Below, in pieces: positions 1-10,354 of a stretch of 64,000 bases of DNA. The position numbers and the translations under genes are program-made. Below the pieces are notes generated by a model. The model saw only the letters and a list, made by a program, of their open reading frames with translations. It ran no database searches and was not told where the DNA came from. How positions within the stretch are numbered: position 1 is the stretch's first letter; the number at the start of each line of letters is the position of its first letter. Source of the stretch: Poecilobothrus nobilitatus (taxonomy: Eukaryota > Arthropoda > Insecta > Diptera > Dolichopodidae); the NCBI GenBank assembly GCA_947095535.1, contig CAMUPU010000001.1, positions 1,365,331 through 1,429,330 of the forward strand, written 5' to 3'.

Positions 1-950
1 AGAAATTACCTAAAGCAAGAAATTATGTTAAAAAATTTAGTTCAGTTGGCACTATTAGATATTAAAAACTTGTTGTCTATTCATGGTGTAACAAAAAAAT
101 ATGGTATTCCAAAGTCTATCTTTCAAAATCGCATACATAATCGTGCAAAATAATCGAATTTCGGTCTACATCCTATTTTGAAGAAGGGAAGAAACTAGTT
201 AATTGACTGATATTTAATCATTTAATGGGGATGAAACCAACTTTTTGATGTGCCCTAAAGGTGGAAAGGTTTTAGTCCCAAAAGGTAGGTATTAAGCATT
301 TCCAAATTTGGATTTATAATGTCGCATTACTTATATAGGTATCAAAAACGTTTACGAAAGCTAAGGAAAATTTGACCGATTTTATTATTCCACAATTAAT
401 TATATTTCCATATAAACGTCCACCCAGTGATTTTGTAGAATAAATTCCGTAAGGGTTTAAATTAATGAGATCCGATTCAAGGTGGATGACGACAAAAGAA
501 GTATTCTACAGTTACATAATAAACGTGTTTTACCCAGCACTGATTGAAAAAAATATTGTATTTCCAATCATACTTTATGTGGATGGGCACAGAACTCATC
601 TACTTATGAATTATCAAAATTATGTGAAGAATTAAAAATTATTTTAATTTTCATTTATTCGCGAATGCGATCAGGATTTTGTAACCTGCAGATATGTCAA
701 TCTGTAAGTCTATTATAACAGGTTGGCAAAAAGCAGTTCAACGCTGGCCAAAAAAAATATCAACTATAAGCCTACAAAACTAAACTTTGCTCCCTTTGCT
801 TTTAAAAAAATAAAAACCAGAAAAAATACTAACCAGCCTAAATCAACTTCGCAAAATGAAACTTCCTTAGATAAAAATACATTGACATTCAATAAATTAA
901 AAAAAAATAATAGGTAAAGAAAAGATAAAACAATTTAGAAAATTTGACTT
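1..950 (+). pseudogene. Decayed pogo/Tigger-type DDE transposase
   Basis: Three-frame reading gives pieces in the right order for a CENP-B/pogo-type transposase, a cut-and-paste enzyme that acts on DNA in the nucleus. At 1-150 there is a psq-like helix-turn-helix with the core KKYGIPKS. At about 220-290 the stretch FLMCPKGGKVLVPKG resembles the start of the DDE_1 catalytic domain. At 480-640 come MTTKEVFYS and a VDGHRTH motif; the D is the second catalytic aspartate of the family. At 720-800 the C-terminal GWQKAVQRW is followed by LNFAPF in another frame. Frameshifts and stops break the frame several times (for example near 150, 430 and 755), so it is dead. The 5' end lies outside the window and no terminal repeat is visible. 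The family assignment rests on motif order read by eye. Confidence 0.7.
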
Positions 951-984
951 TAAAAAACAGATGAATATCTATCGACTAGAACAC

Positions 985-1700
985 GAATCGTACGAGTCAA
1001 AAGGAAATCTGCAATCAATTTTAGAAACCCCCTACCTAGACCTAATGCTTTGCATTTTTGCATAAGCATCATGCCAAACTCGGTCGAAAGGTTTAGAAAT
1101 ATCCAGAGCGACAACCTCCAAGTCACCAGAGTGGTGAAGACTGATGTTAATCTTCTCTCAAAGGTATGTCATGAGATCGTCGGTTGAACGACAGGCTCTG
1201 AACCCGTATTGTCGATCATGAAGCAATTCAGGTATTTCAGAAGTTTCTGGTTGATAATTTTTTCCATTATTTTGGAAAGGACCGAAGTAATAGTAATAGC
1301 CTGGTAGTTTTAGGGATCGCTTTTGTCACTCACCGTTTTTGGGATTAGGAAAAACATGCGCAATCTTCCATTGGGTAGGATGTATACCAGAAGTAAAGGG
1401 AAGGTAGAAAAGGTAACGTAAAGGTTTTGAAATAGTGGAGGAGGGGTTTTTAAGGACCAATGAAGTAATACCATCTGGATCGGCTGATTTATTTATACCA
1501 AGACTTTTCAAGATTTTCATTACAGCTATCGCCCTAAAGCAGATTCCACCAAAGGAACAGCCAACTTCTGGGACAAATGGTAACTTTTGAGTGTTGAGTT
1601 GAAGGAGAACTGTTTGCCTAACAAGTTCGCCGTCTCTTTAGAATCTGATACAATTTGATGTAAATATCTCGGATTGATAAGCTTTTGGAGCAAATCGTTA
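985..1700 (-). pseudogene. Jockey-like reverse transcriptase fragment
   Basis: On the minus strand the segment 1520-1326 encodes a typical non-LTR RT start (KSADPDGITSLVLKN, then a proline-rich block). Further 3' (about 1260-1040), in shifted frames, come SVLSKIMEKI and VVALDISK(P)FDRVWHD, the RT block around the first catalytic Asp. The same order and wording recur in the plus-strand element at 15090-15560, so both belong to one jockey-like family. No endonuclease, YxDD block or tail is present here, so this is an internal scrap. Several frameshifts separate the blocks. It sits between the transposase relic and the gypsy elements and has no intact frame. Confidence 0.75.
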
Positions 1701-1720
1701 ACCGAAAGAATTAGTTACTA

Positions 1721-2017
1721 GTGTCAAAAAAATATGAAATGACAATGAAAAAAGAATTACCATTAATTGTGAAACCGAAAAATAAGCAAAAAAGTCAAGA
1801 AGCAAAAAGTGACTTAAACAAAAAGGCCGATCCAAAAAATTTTAAAATTAAAAATATAGAAAATAAAACAAATGGAGCAATTTTAATTGAAACTGAAACA
1901 GCCGAAGATCGTGAAAAAATAAAAATTGAATTAGAAAAACAATTTAAAGATAGATACGAAATCAAAATGGCAACGGACATAAAACCACAAATTGAGATTA
2001 TTCATGTAGAAATTTAG
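1721..2017 (+). pseudogene. ORF1/gag-like fragment of a retroelement
   Basis: An open frame of 98 codons; the first in-frame ATG is at 1739. The C-terminal two thirds read like the small alpha/beta domain of insect non-LTR ORF1/gag-like proteins: a run with GAILIETE, then an amphipathic helix rich in E and K, ending in PQIEIIHVEI. The N-terminal part is Lys-rich. Such domains precede zinc knuckles in gag-like RNA-binding proteins, but no knuckle follows here. A stop codon and AT-rich DNA come next. It is therefore probably the broken remnant of an ORF1. It could also be the 5' part of some gag gene. The exact family is not recognised. Confidence 0.45.
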
Positions 2018-2519
2018 CCCGTTGGTCACTCTAGTCTTGCCATTTTGATTAAACAGATGTCGTAAACTTTTATCTTGTATATTTGAATTGAATGAATAAA
2101 ATAAGAGCACTCTTGCTATAACTGTCGACGAATAGAGTAATAATTAAATTTTGCCTGTAGAAAAAACCTTTTTAATATTACGATTTACTGTAATTAAGAT
2201 TAAAATAGAAATTGAAATAATTATTGTTAAAAGATCTTATTTAGAAAAAATTATATATCTAAAAGAATTTAAACATAAAATAAAAATTGTAACATTTATT
2301 GGAATAAAACTTCAATCTTAAAATATTAAAAGAAACACCTTGGATTTAATTTTTATTAAACAAATACAACTACAATTGGGGGCTCAACCAAAAGCACATG
2401 TGAAATTAACCTATAATTCAGAAGTTTAGAAATTTGATTTGGAAATCAGAAGTTTGGAAATTCCGTTTACACAGAAATTAGGTAAAGTAAGCATAATCTT
2501 AAAATTTTAATTTTAGAAA
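2018..2519. other. Non-coding stretch, possible LTR and leader of gypsy A
   Basis: No open frame of interest. The AT-rich DNA just before the gag remnant of element A should hold its 5' LTR and leader. I could not define LTR ends because no matching 3' LTR was found. Confidence 0.3.
2377..2385 (+). other. Candidate primer-binding site of gypsy A
   Basis: TGGGGGCTC lies about 140 bases before the gag remnant. It would pair with the acceptor end of a tRNA-Pro. The match fades after 9 bases, so this is only a candidate. Confidence 0.3.
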
Positions 2520-3365
2520 TAGCAAGAAGGAGAAATAAAAATAGCACACATATTAGAGAAAATGAAGTCGATTTTAACCAAATTTTTGAACGAGATAGAG
2601 ACACAGAAATTGCAGCATTAAAAGAAGAAGTCGAAGAACTAAAACAAAATCAAAGAAGTAAAACCACATTTAGCGATTTTTAGGCTGTTGTTCCAGAATT
2701 TAGCGGAAATGATGAGTATGATGTGAGAATGTGGATTTCTAACGTAGAGGAAATGGCTAGAAGTTTGAAAATCAGAACTGTAGAATTAAATATTTTTGCG
2801 AAAAGACTGCTAACGGGAGCAGCCAAAAGTTCTATTCGAGCTGAACCATTATTGACGACACGGAATCAGTTAAAACAGTTTTTAATTTAATTAAAATGAA
2901 ATTATTGATGATGAAATTATTAATTCAGCGGATCTACATAGAAAATTAAACAATACCAAGCAAGAGAAAAATGAAAGTGTGCAGGCGTACATATTGAAAA
3001 TTCGCAAAATTGCAGTAAGAGGCAGAATGAATGATGAACCTGCTTTAGTGAAATATATTATCTTATACGGCGCAACAACAATTAAAACTTTAAAAGAGAA
3101 ATTAGTAGGATACAATCAATATAAAGAAAGAAAACACATAACAAATTTTAAAATTTTAGTGAACAAAATAGATTTAAAGTAATAAATAGAAATTCAAGTA
3201 CACCACCATACAAAAGTGAAAAAATGAAGTGCTATATATGTGACGAATTGGGTAACAGAAGTTCAAACTGTCCTGAAAAAGAAATTAGATGTTATAAGTG
3301 CAGAAATTTTGGCCACACTTCAAAAAATTGTCTTGTCCCACACAAGATGGGTCATGCTCACTAGT
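2520..3365 (+). pseudogene. Gypsy A gag: capsid region and zinc knuckles
   Basis: The frame at about 2524-2685 is Glu/Lys-rich and coiled-coil-like. It is followed by a gag capsid-like segment (PEFSGNDEYDVRMWISNVEE, 2690-2760) and then by VQAYILKIRKIA (about 2980-3010) in another frame. At 3230-3331 there are two knuckles. The first has Asn in place of His (CYICDELGNRSSNC); the second is a regular CX2CX4HX4C (CYKCRNFGHTSKNC). Gag packages the element RNA in cytoplasmic particles. Internal stops (for example near 2683 and 2890) and frameshifts make it a pseudogene. The first aspartic protease residues follow closely, as in a gypsy gag-pol. Confidence 0.7.
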
Positions 3366-4640
3366 AAATAAAAATTGTGAATCCGGTAAAATTTTTAAAA
3401 TCGATGGAAAAAATATATTGGCCATTATTGACACAGGTAGCGATTTTACTTTAATAAGAGCAGATGAATATGTAAAACTAGGCGCACCAGATTTGATCTC
3501 TACAACGATGAAAATACAAGGTCTTTCAAGTGACGCGGTGTGCACTTTAGGTGCATTTTAAGGTAATATAGAAATCGTTGATGAAGAATACAAAACTACA
3601 GTACATGGTGTCTCCGGGAATTTTCTTAAATTACCCATGCTAATTGGTAGAGATGTTTTAAAAAACACTGATATTAAATTTACAAACGATGGTATTTTTG
3701 TGAAAAAATTGAATAAAATCTCAATTATGGAGTCTTATAATGTTACATCCAACGAACTGAATATTGGAAACAAAAATTATGAAGCCGAGATTAATAACAT
3801 GATAGCTAATTACACTCCGCGTAATGAAAAATCTACAAATGTCGAATTAAAAATAATTTTAAAAAACGAAACACCAATTAAACAAAATCCTAGAAAACTT
3901 GCATCACTAGAAAATAACATTGTAAAAAAGCAAATAAATGAATGACTGAAAGCTGGAATAATAAAACCAAGCACCTCTGATTTTGCTAGTCCAATTGTAT
4001 TAGCCAATAAAAAAGATGGTACCAAACGTCTATGTATAGATTATCGCCAATTAAACAAACAAATTATAAGGGATAGATATCCGCTACCACTGATGGAAGA
4101 TCAAATTGATGCGCTGAGTAAAGCTAAAATATTTTCGACGCTCGACTCAGAAAATGGATTTTTTCATATGGATGTCGCTACAGAAAGCCAAAAATTCACA
4201 TCTTTTTGCTCACCAAATGGGCAATATGAATTTTGTAAAGCACCTTTTCGTTTGTGTAAGCATTTGTCGAAGTATTATTTATCTCGGATTTGAAATTTCA
4301 AACGGTACTGTTCGCCCAGCCGAAATTAAGACAATAGCGGTAACAAAGTTTGCTGAACCAACAACTGCGAAACAGGTACAGAGCTTTTTTAGGTCTCACA
4401 GGATTTTTTAGAAAATTAGTGCCGTGGTACTCAATAATAGCAAGTCCTCTAACAGATCTGCTAAAAAACAAAACCAAATTTATCTTTGGCGAAAAACAAA
4501 AAATCGCATTTAAGAAACTGAAAACAATTTTATCGACAAAACCAGTATTAGCACTATACCATCAAGAAGCTGAAACCGAACTCCACACAGATGCGTAAAA
4601 GGGGGTTTATGGGCCGTTTTGCTGCAAAAATCAGCTGATG
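3366..4640 (+). pseudogene. Gypsy A pol: protease, RT and RNase H start
   Basis: An aspartic protease with the active-site motif AIIDTGSDFTLI is at about 3420-3460, followed by LPMLIGRDVL near 3630. RT begins near 3790 (KAGIIKPSTSDFASP; KDGTKRLCIDYRQLN; STLDSENGFFHMDV with the first catalytic Asp). At about 4250 the sequence jumps from the PF(R)LC region straight to YLGFEISNGTVRP. The YxDD catalytic block is therefore deleted and the RT cannot work. The connection domain (LGLTGFFRKLVPWYS) and the first RNase H residues (ELHTDA) follow in shifted frames, ending near 4640. It is a Ty3/gypsy copy dead through internal deletion, stops and frameshifts. Confidence 0.8.
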
Positions 4641-4789
4641 ATAATAATTTTCATCCAGTTTATTATTACAGCAAAAAAACATCATTATTACAGCAAAAAA
4701 ACATCACATCACAAAAACATCAAAACATCACATATAATATATGTTTACAGCAAAAACATATATTATAATGATAGTAATTATATAGACTT
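4641..4789 (+). repeat. Short tandem repeats at the A/B junction
   Basis: Units like TTACAGCAAAAAAACATCA recur at 4658-4770 in slightly varied form, ending in an AT-rich palindrome-like ATATAATATATG. They lie between the end of element A and the gag remnant of element B. Confidence 0.6.
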
Positions 4790-5380
4790 AAGTAATATCG
4801 ATAATTTTCTATTAAATACAATAAAAGAAATGTCATAGCGAACTTTACTGGATAGAATATATAATAAAAATAATTTGTCTAAAGTATAATAGAAATTATG
4901 AATATTAGAAGATATGAAGATTCTTGTATAGGGCAGGAATTTAAGAAAACTAATATAAATAGTAACTTCAAAAATAATAATTATAATAACAATTATAAAA
5001 ATAATGAAAAAAATTTTAAAAATTCAAAAAATTATTCAAATTTCGATAATAAAAATTGCAGTAATAATCAGTCCTTTAATCGAAATAGTTATAAAGTAAC
5101 AAAGATAATTTTAATAGGGATCATTTTAATAACAGGGATAGTTATCAGCCTCATAGGCTTTATTCAAAGTCAGAAAACTCTAGACAGTACTTGGGCCAAA
5201 ATCGCCAAGAACAGAGCTACGCTAGACAAAGACAAATAGAACCGATGGAAGTTCAAAATATTCAAACAAAAAATTCTGAAGATAAAAGTGAATGTAATAA
5301 CGTTTTTTATAAATTAGCCTCGGAAGAACTCCCCATTATTAACGTAACAATTGACAATAAAAATCTAATGCATTAATACG
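4790..5380 (+). pseudogene. Gypsy B gag remnant and start of pol
   Basis: In mixed frames the segment reads like the C-terminal half of a 17.6/297-type gag. An IMNILEDMKIL-like helix (about 4870-4930) parallels the DAMKILYES segment of element E. An Asn-rich tail follows (4950-5100), then RQRQIEPMEVQN (about 5230-5260), matching EPMDVNN at the end of the element E gag. After that comes ELPIINVTIDNKNL, the usual lead-in to the protease. The DTG box that should follow is absent, so the protease has been deleted. In one frame the Asn-rich region looks like a membrane helix, but that is only a shifted reading of 5100-5170. Confidence 0.55.
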
Positions 5381-5425
5381 ATGGCGAACAAGGAATAATT
5401 AATTTAAATGGACAAAATATAAAAT

Positions 5426-7012
5426 TTGTCTACACACCAATTCAATGAAATATGCACTTTAGATACAGTATATCCTAATTTAAACCTATTAACGTTAGAT
5501 CACCTTAAATTAGAAGAACTCGCAGAAGTCAAAAAATTAGTAAAAAGATTCAGTCATCTATTTTTTAAAGAAGGGGATAAGTTAACCAAAACAACAGAAA
5601 TTCAGAACGAAATAGTTACGACAACAGAACAGTCAATTAATTCAAAGTTATATAGATATCCGCCAAAACACGAGGAAGAAGTTAGAAAACAGATTAAGGA
5701 AATGGAAGAACAGGGAATTATTCGAAAAAGTAATTCAAGATATTCAAACCCATTAATTGTCGTATCAAAGAAAACCGATAATTCAGGTCAAAAGAAATTT
5801 AGGATCATGATAGATTATAGACGACTGAACGACGTAACAGTGGATGACAAATTCCCATTACCGATTAGTGACTCTATTCTAGATAAACTAGGAAAAGCTC
5901 AGTACTTTACAACATTAGATTTGGCAAAGGGTTACCATCAAATTTCTATTAGGAAAGAAGACAGAAAAAGGACAGCTTCCGTGACACCACATGGACTGTA
6001 TGAATTTAATAGAATGCCGTTTGGTTTAAAGAACGCACCAGTGACATTCCAACGGTTAATGAATGAAATATTGAGAGAATATATAAACAAGGTCTGTATA
6101 GTATATTTAGATGATATACTAATATTCAGTACCTCTCTAAAAGAACATATGAAAGCAATCTATAGCATTTTCAAAGTTTTAGAAGACAAAAATTTGAAAA
6201 TTCAAATAGATAAATATAATTTCATGAAAAACGAGACTGAATTCTTAGGGCACATATTAACAAAAGACGGTTTAAAGCCTAACCCCAATAAAATAAAAAC
6301 AATAGAAAATTTAGAACTACCAAAAACTCAAAAACAGATTAAAAGTTTTTTAGGAATGACAGGGTACTACAGGAAATTTGTGAAGAATTACGCCAAAGTT
6401 GGGCAACCTATCACGAAATATTTGAAAAAAGATACAAAAATTAACACCAACGACCCAAATTACATCAAAGCATTCGAAAAATTGAAACATTTAATAACAA
6501 GTCATCCAGTAATAAAATATCCAAATTTCGAAAAGCCATTTATTTTGACAACAGACGCATCGAACTACGCAATTGGCGCTGTATTGTCACAGGAAGGACA
6601 TCCTGTATGTTTTGCTTCGCGAACATTAAATAGTCATGAACGTAGTTATTCTGCTACAGATAAGGAATTTTTAGCAATTATGTGGTCGGTAAACTACTTT
6701 CGACCCTACCTTTACGGTAATAAATTTAAAATATTGACGGACCACCAACCAATAAAATATTTGCATGCCAAATATAAAGGTAAAGACCTATCACCTAGGC
6801 ATCAAAGATGGTTATTGAAATTAGGCGAATACCAATTTGAAATTGAATATCTCAAAGGAAAAGAAAATCATGTCGCCGATTTTCTTAGCAGAATAGAACA
6901 TAATGTGAGTGAGGGAGAGGATGTGCATGATAAAAGCTCTACACAATATCTTAGAAATTTCAATGTTGAATGTAATAGTACAATGGCAACAGTTCATTCT
7001 GCAAGTGAATAA
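5426..7012 (+). CDS. Gypsy B pol: open RT-RNase H frame
   Basis: An uninterrupted frame of 528 codons that begins at a non-ATG codon, as expected for the middle of a polyprotein. RT copies element RNA into DNA in cytoplasmic particles. Seen in order: KLYRYPPKHEEEVRKQIKEM; KFRIMIDYRRLN; TTLDLAKGYHQI (first catalytic Asp); FGLKNAPVTFQRLM; and the YLDDILIFS box with both catalytic Asp residues. The connection follows (FLGMTGYYRKFV), then RNase H with TTDASNYAIGAVLS, ATDKEFLAI and TDHQPIKYL, ending at VADFLSRIE. All visible catalytic residues are kept although the flanking gag, protease and integrase are broken. It is a remnant rather than a working gene, but it has decayed less than its surroundings. 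Confidence 0.85.
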   Translation: MSTHQFNEICTLDTVYPNLNLLTLDHLKLEELAEVKKLVKRFSHLFFKEGDKLTKTTEIQNEIVTTTEQSINSKLYRYPPKHEEEVRKQIKEMEEQGIIRKSNSRYSNPLIVVSKKTDNSGQKKFRIMIDYRRLNDVTVDDKFPLPISDSILDKLGKAQYFTTLDLAKGYHQISIRKEDRKRTASVTPHGLYEFNRMPFGLKNAPVTFQRLMNEILREYINKVCIVYLDDILIFSTSLKEHMKAIYSIFKVLEDKNLKIQIDKYNFMKNETEFLGHILTKDGLKPNPNKIKTIENLELPKTQKQIKSFLGMTGYYRKFVKNYAKVGQPITKYLKKDTKINTNDPNYIKAFEKLKHLITSHPVIKYPNFEKPFILTTDASNYAIGAVLSQEGHPVCFASRTLNSHERSYSATDKEFLAIMWSVNYFRPYLYGNKFKILTDHQPIKYLHAKYKGKDLSPRHQRWLLKLGEYQFEIEYLKGKENHVADFLSRIEHNVSEGEDVHDKSSTQYLRNFNVECNSTMATVHSASE

Positions 7013-7019
7013 TGGTTGA

Positions 7020-8131
7020 ACCATATTCCTATTAAAGAAGAAATAGTAAATAAGTATAAAACTTAAATAATTTTAACAAATAACAATACAGTAGAATTAG
7101 AAACTCTTTTTGGAAGAAAAATCATAACTATAGCAGAATATGATTTTAATAGATTAGGCGAAATATTTAAAAATTATCTTAATAAAGGTAAAGTAGGAAT
7201 TTTTTCAGAAATTTCAGACACAAAATATAACATTGTTTAAGAAAAACTGATAGAAATGTACTCAAATGATAATGCGATAAAATTTATAAAATGCTCATTT
7301 AGAGCACAAGAAATAGAAACTGAAGTCGAAACGATTAAACAAATATCTCTATACCATATAAGAGAAAGCTTTCATTCCGGCATTCAGGAAACATATAATC
7401 AAATTAAGTTCAAAATATGTTACCCCAAATTACTAGAGTTAATTCAGATTGTAATTAATCAATGCGAAGTTTGTCAAACTGTCAAGTATGAAGATCAATA
7501 AAACCCAAATTTGAAATTAGTGAAACTGCATCAGAAATACTTACGTCATTATGAGACAGGTTTTCTTAACAATTATAAACAAGTTCTCTAAGTTTGGTAC
7601 AGCAAATCAACTTAACGACAGATATCATGTTACTATCAGAGAAAAATTAGAACAACATTTCTCTCAGGTAGGCAAACCAAAGAAAATTGTGGTCAATAAT
7701 GAGTTTAAGGCAATCCTGGTAATGCAGATATAGAAAGATTTCACAATACCATCGCAGAAAAATTCAGAATACTACGGTTAAATAAAACCAATTTCTCTGT
7801 ACAACGTTTAATGCAACAAGCGGTTAGAATCTATAATAACAGATACCATTCAACAATTAAGTACTCCCCAATTGAAGTACAAAATCATAAAATTAAACAT
7901 GAAAAAGTAAAAGAAAATCTAGAAATCATAAAACTAAAGAAAATCGAAAAACTCAACAAAAAGAGAGAAAATTATGTTGAAACTCGTTCAACAGGTTTTG
8001 TGAAAAACTACAAAGCTGTTAGACACAAAGAGCAACCCAAATATAAAAAATTGAAATTAGACAATATTCATATAAAAAATATTAAAAAACCTTCAAAATT
8101 TACAGATATTAGCAATAATGACAATACATAA
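7020..8131 (+). pseudogene. Gypsy B integrase, broken
   Basis: After the RNase H the frame is broken by stops. At 7256-7500 there is a zinc-binding integrase N-terminus: ISLYHIRESFHSGIQ gives the HH pair and CEVCQTVKY the CC pair. The catalytic core at 7550-7740 is cut down to LTIINKFSKFG, then VGKPKKIVVNNEF, where Asn replaces the second catalytic Asp (usually V-D-N). Deletions remove most of the core. The C-terminal part (7811-8131) has RIYNNRYHSTIKYSP followed by a Lys-rich tail. Integrase inserts the cDNA into host chromosomes. This copy is clearly inactive. Confidence 0.75.
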
Positions 8132-9011
8132 AACTAGGTTTAGCTCAATTCGAAAAAAACTCATTATTACTTGCAATAAAAATTCCAAGAAAAATTAAAA
8201 CAATTCAATTAAAAATTATCATTCCAATTATCATTAATATAAAAATAGCAGACACTACGTCAGCACTTTCTGTTATTGCAAAATAATAAAACTTATTACA
8301 AAATTATTTATAATCAATCTCATATTGTAATCATGTTCAATCATTATTCTATTATGAAAGATTGTTATTGCTAAATAAATTAAAATAGTTTCATATTTAA
8401 ATATGCGAAAATAAAATTAATTAGTTTCCCATAGGCCATAATAACAAAATTATGCAATTACTCAAATTACACCAAAATTATTAACTTTAAATTATCAAAA
8501 TAAAAATGTATAAATTGCCAAATTAATAACATATAAATACCTGTACATTTTCTAATTAAAATTAAGTCTCGATTAAGTCTTAGACATATTAATGCCGAAA
8601 TAAAGATTCAATTTTAAAACTTAAATAAATTGTGGTTTTACTTAAAATAAGTTTTTATTTTTTTATGTAATTGCAAAAGCAAAAACAAAAGTCGCGTATG
8701 AATAATTTCGTAATTGATGTGAGTCTCGATTATAGCCGTCTAATCGTATTCAAAATTTTTAAAGTATGAAAGTAGTCTCGAGGTATACTATTAAGATATT
8801 CAGGCAATTTATCTTAAGAAGCTTTTAAATTAAAAAATTTAAAGGAAGATAATTTTTTAAATGCATACTTATAAATGAAAACATTATATTTTAAAATATT
8901 TTTCTTTAATGAATTATGTAAAAAAGATGCGACTTTAATTTTCTCTATGGATTAAATTGAGTAAAGTAAATGATTTTTGTGTTATTTCAAGGTTTATAGT
9001 TGGCCCACTAT
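8132..9011. other. AT-rich non-coding DNA, probable 3' LTR of gypsy B
   Basis: No gene is visible. The first 500 bases after the integrase should hold the 3' LTR of element B. An AATAAA with downstream T-rich DNA occurs near 8600. LTR borders could not be set by eye. Confidence 0.3.
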
Positions 9012-9187
9012 TTTATTTATTTATTTATTTATATTAATATTACATACATAAATGTAATGCAATATTATTGAACCATCGGCTACCAAGGCCATTATAGGTT
9101 TTTATACTATTATTAAATTATATACTAATATTATTTATTTTGTTTATATTATATACTACATATTTACATTATATTTGGTCGTAAGGG
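9012..9187 (-). repeat. 3' end of a minus-strand non-LTR element, copy 1
   Basis: Read on the minus strand, the segment contains GGCCTTGGTAGCCGATGG and ends in a (TAAA)n tail at 9012-9033, as non-LTR elements do. Positions 9033-9187 match 19507-19660 at about 95 percent by eye. Confidence 0.55.
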
Positions 9188-9336
9188 TATTTACACTATT
9201 TTTTTAGATAAGACTACGTGTGAATTTCTGAAAAGCTGACCCCTTATTAAGCTTTTACTCTCTGCACTTCATGGCCTATATGTATATGTGTACATTTAGT
9301 TTTGTCTATAGGTAATTAAAAGGCAACAACAAACAC

Positions 9337-9486
9337 ACACATGTCAAGGCAAAATTCATATTTTTATTTTACTTTGTAATAATTCTGTTAAAAAATCTGT
9401 AATGTCTTAAACAATTACACATGTCAAAGCAAATTTCATATTTTTATTTTACTCTGTAATAATTCTTTTAAAAAATCTGTAATATC
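9337..9486 (+). repeat. 80-bp tandem duplication
   Basis: The unit starting ACACATGTCAAGGCAAA at about 9337 is repeated from about 9417 at an offset of 80 bases with a handful of substitutions. No coding sense. Confidence 0.8.
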
Positions 9487-9781
9487 TTTGTATGAAAATT
9501 TTATTTTGCTAATTTATTTAACTTCTCTACTGTTTTTTGGTATTATTATTTTAGAATCATGTATTATCACGGGAATGTGTTCAAAATTTAAAGTCTCTAA
9601 CTCAACGGGAAGTGTGTCTAAAATAGCTTGTAAGATTCCACGATTCCTTTAACCACGAGTTCAATAAAAGCTCTTAAAAAAGTAAAATGGCTCAAGAAGA
9701 CATTAGCATGTTCCCCAATAATACGTCTAATGATGATTATTCGTCCGTGCGTCTTCCTGCAAAAAGAAGAAAAGAACAATC

Positions 9782-9929
9782 ACTGCCACTGTATTAGTAT
9801 TAATAATGCATGTGATCAATTATGAGTTATTTACTAAACTGGTTAAATTTTACATGAAGTACATTAAAGTATTACCATATGATACAAATATTAAAAGGGA
9901 ACGTATGACAGTTTATAATACATTCTACA
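9782..9929 (+). repeat. Dispersed repeat R2, copy 1
   Basis: This segment, with GGGAACGTATGACAGTTTAT near its end, recurs at 19174-19315 with few differences. It carries no open frame and may be part of an LTR or untranslated region. Confidence 0.65.
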
Positions 9930-10339
9930 TCTCCCCCTTTGTAATTATCTTATAATTAATTTTATTCTTATTTACATTTTATTTTATTTATAGGTAATTT
10001 CGAGTTCAATTGAAACTTTATGGCATTTATTTGAAAGAAATAAAAAATAAAAATTAAGATTCAACTAAAAAAAAACAAAACAAAACTTAGAAATAAATAT
10101 TAAGTTTAAGTTATGATTAAAAGCTTGCCAAAAAAAAATCTGTGCTACTACTTATAAAACTAATTATTCCCGTTTGTTTTTTTTTCTTTTTTGTTAAGAT
10201 TAATTATTGACAAAAAAAAAAATTATTTGTACATTTTTTTTTTTAAATGACAGTTTCATAATTTATTATAAAACTTGAATTAATTATGGTTGAAAAAAAA
10301 ATCACGCTTTGTATATGTTTTCATTTATTTTTGTATTTT
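9930..10339. other. AT-rich spacer
   Basis: Homopolymer-rich DNA with many A and T runs. No gene or motif that I can support. Confidence 0.5.
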
Positions 10340-10354
10340 TAGTATTCCTTCAGA

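Larger units (their letters stand above)
4790..8650 (+). mobile_element. Ty3/gypsy element B (17.6/297-like), degenerate
   Basis: The order gag remnant, long RT-RNase H frame, broken integrase is that of a Ty3/gypsy element. The RT resembles that of copy D (51535-52610) and, more distantly, copy E (61137-64000). The protease is missing. LTR ends were not found; 8132-8650 probably holds the 3' LTR. Confidence 0.75.

Noticed and set aside
4898..5239. Open frame with a membrane-like stretch (KIILIGIILITGIVISLIGFI region)
   Set aside because: It is the shifted reading of the Asn/Arg-rich gag tail of element B; the correct frame gives RDSYQPHRLYS and joins EPMEVQN.
9337..9486. CRISPR-like direct repeats
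   Set aside because: Only two long adjacent units, no spacers, eukaryotic repeat context; no cas genes.
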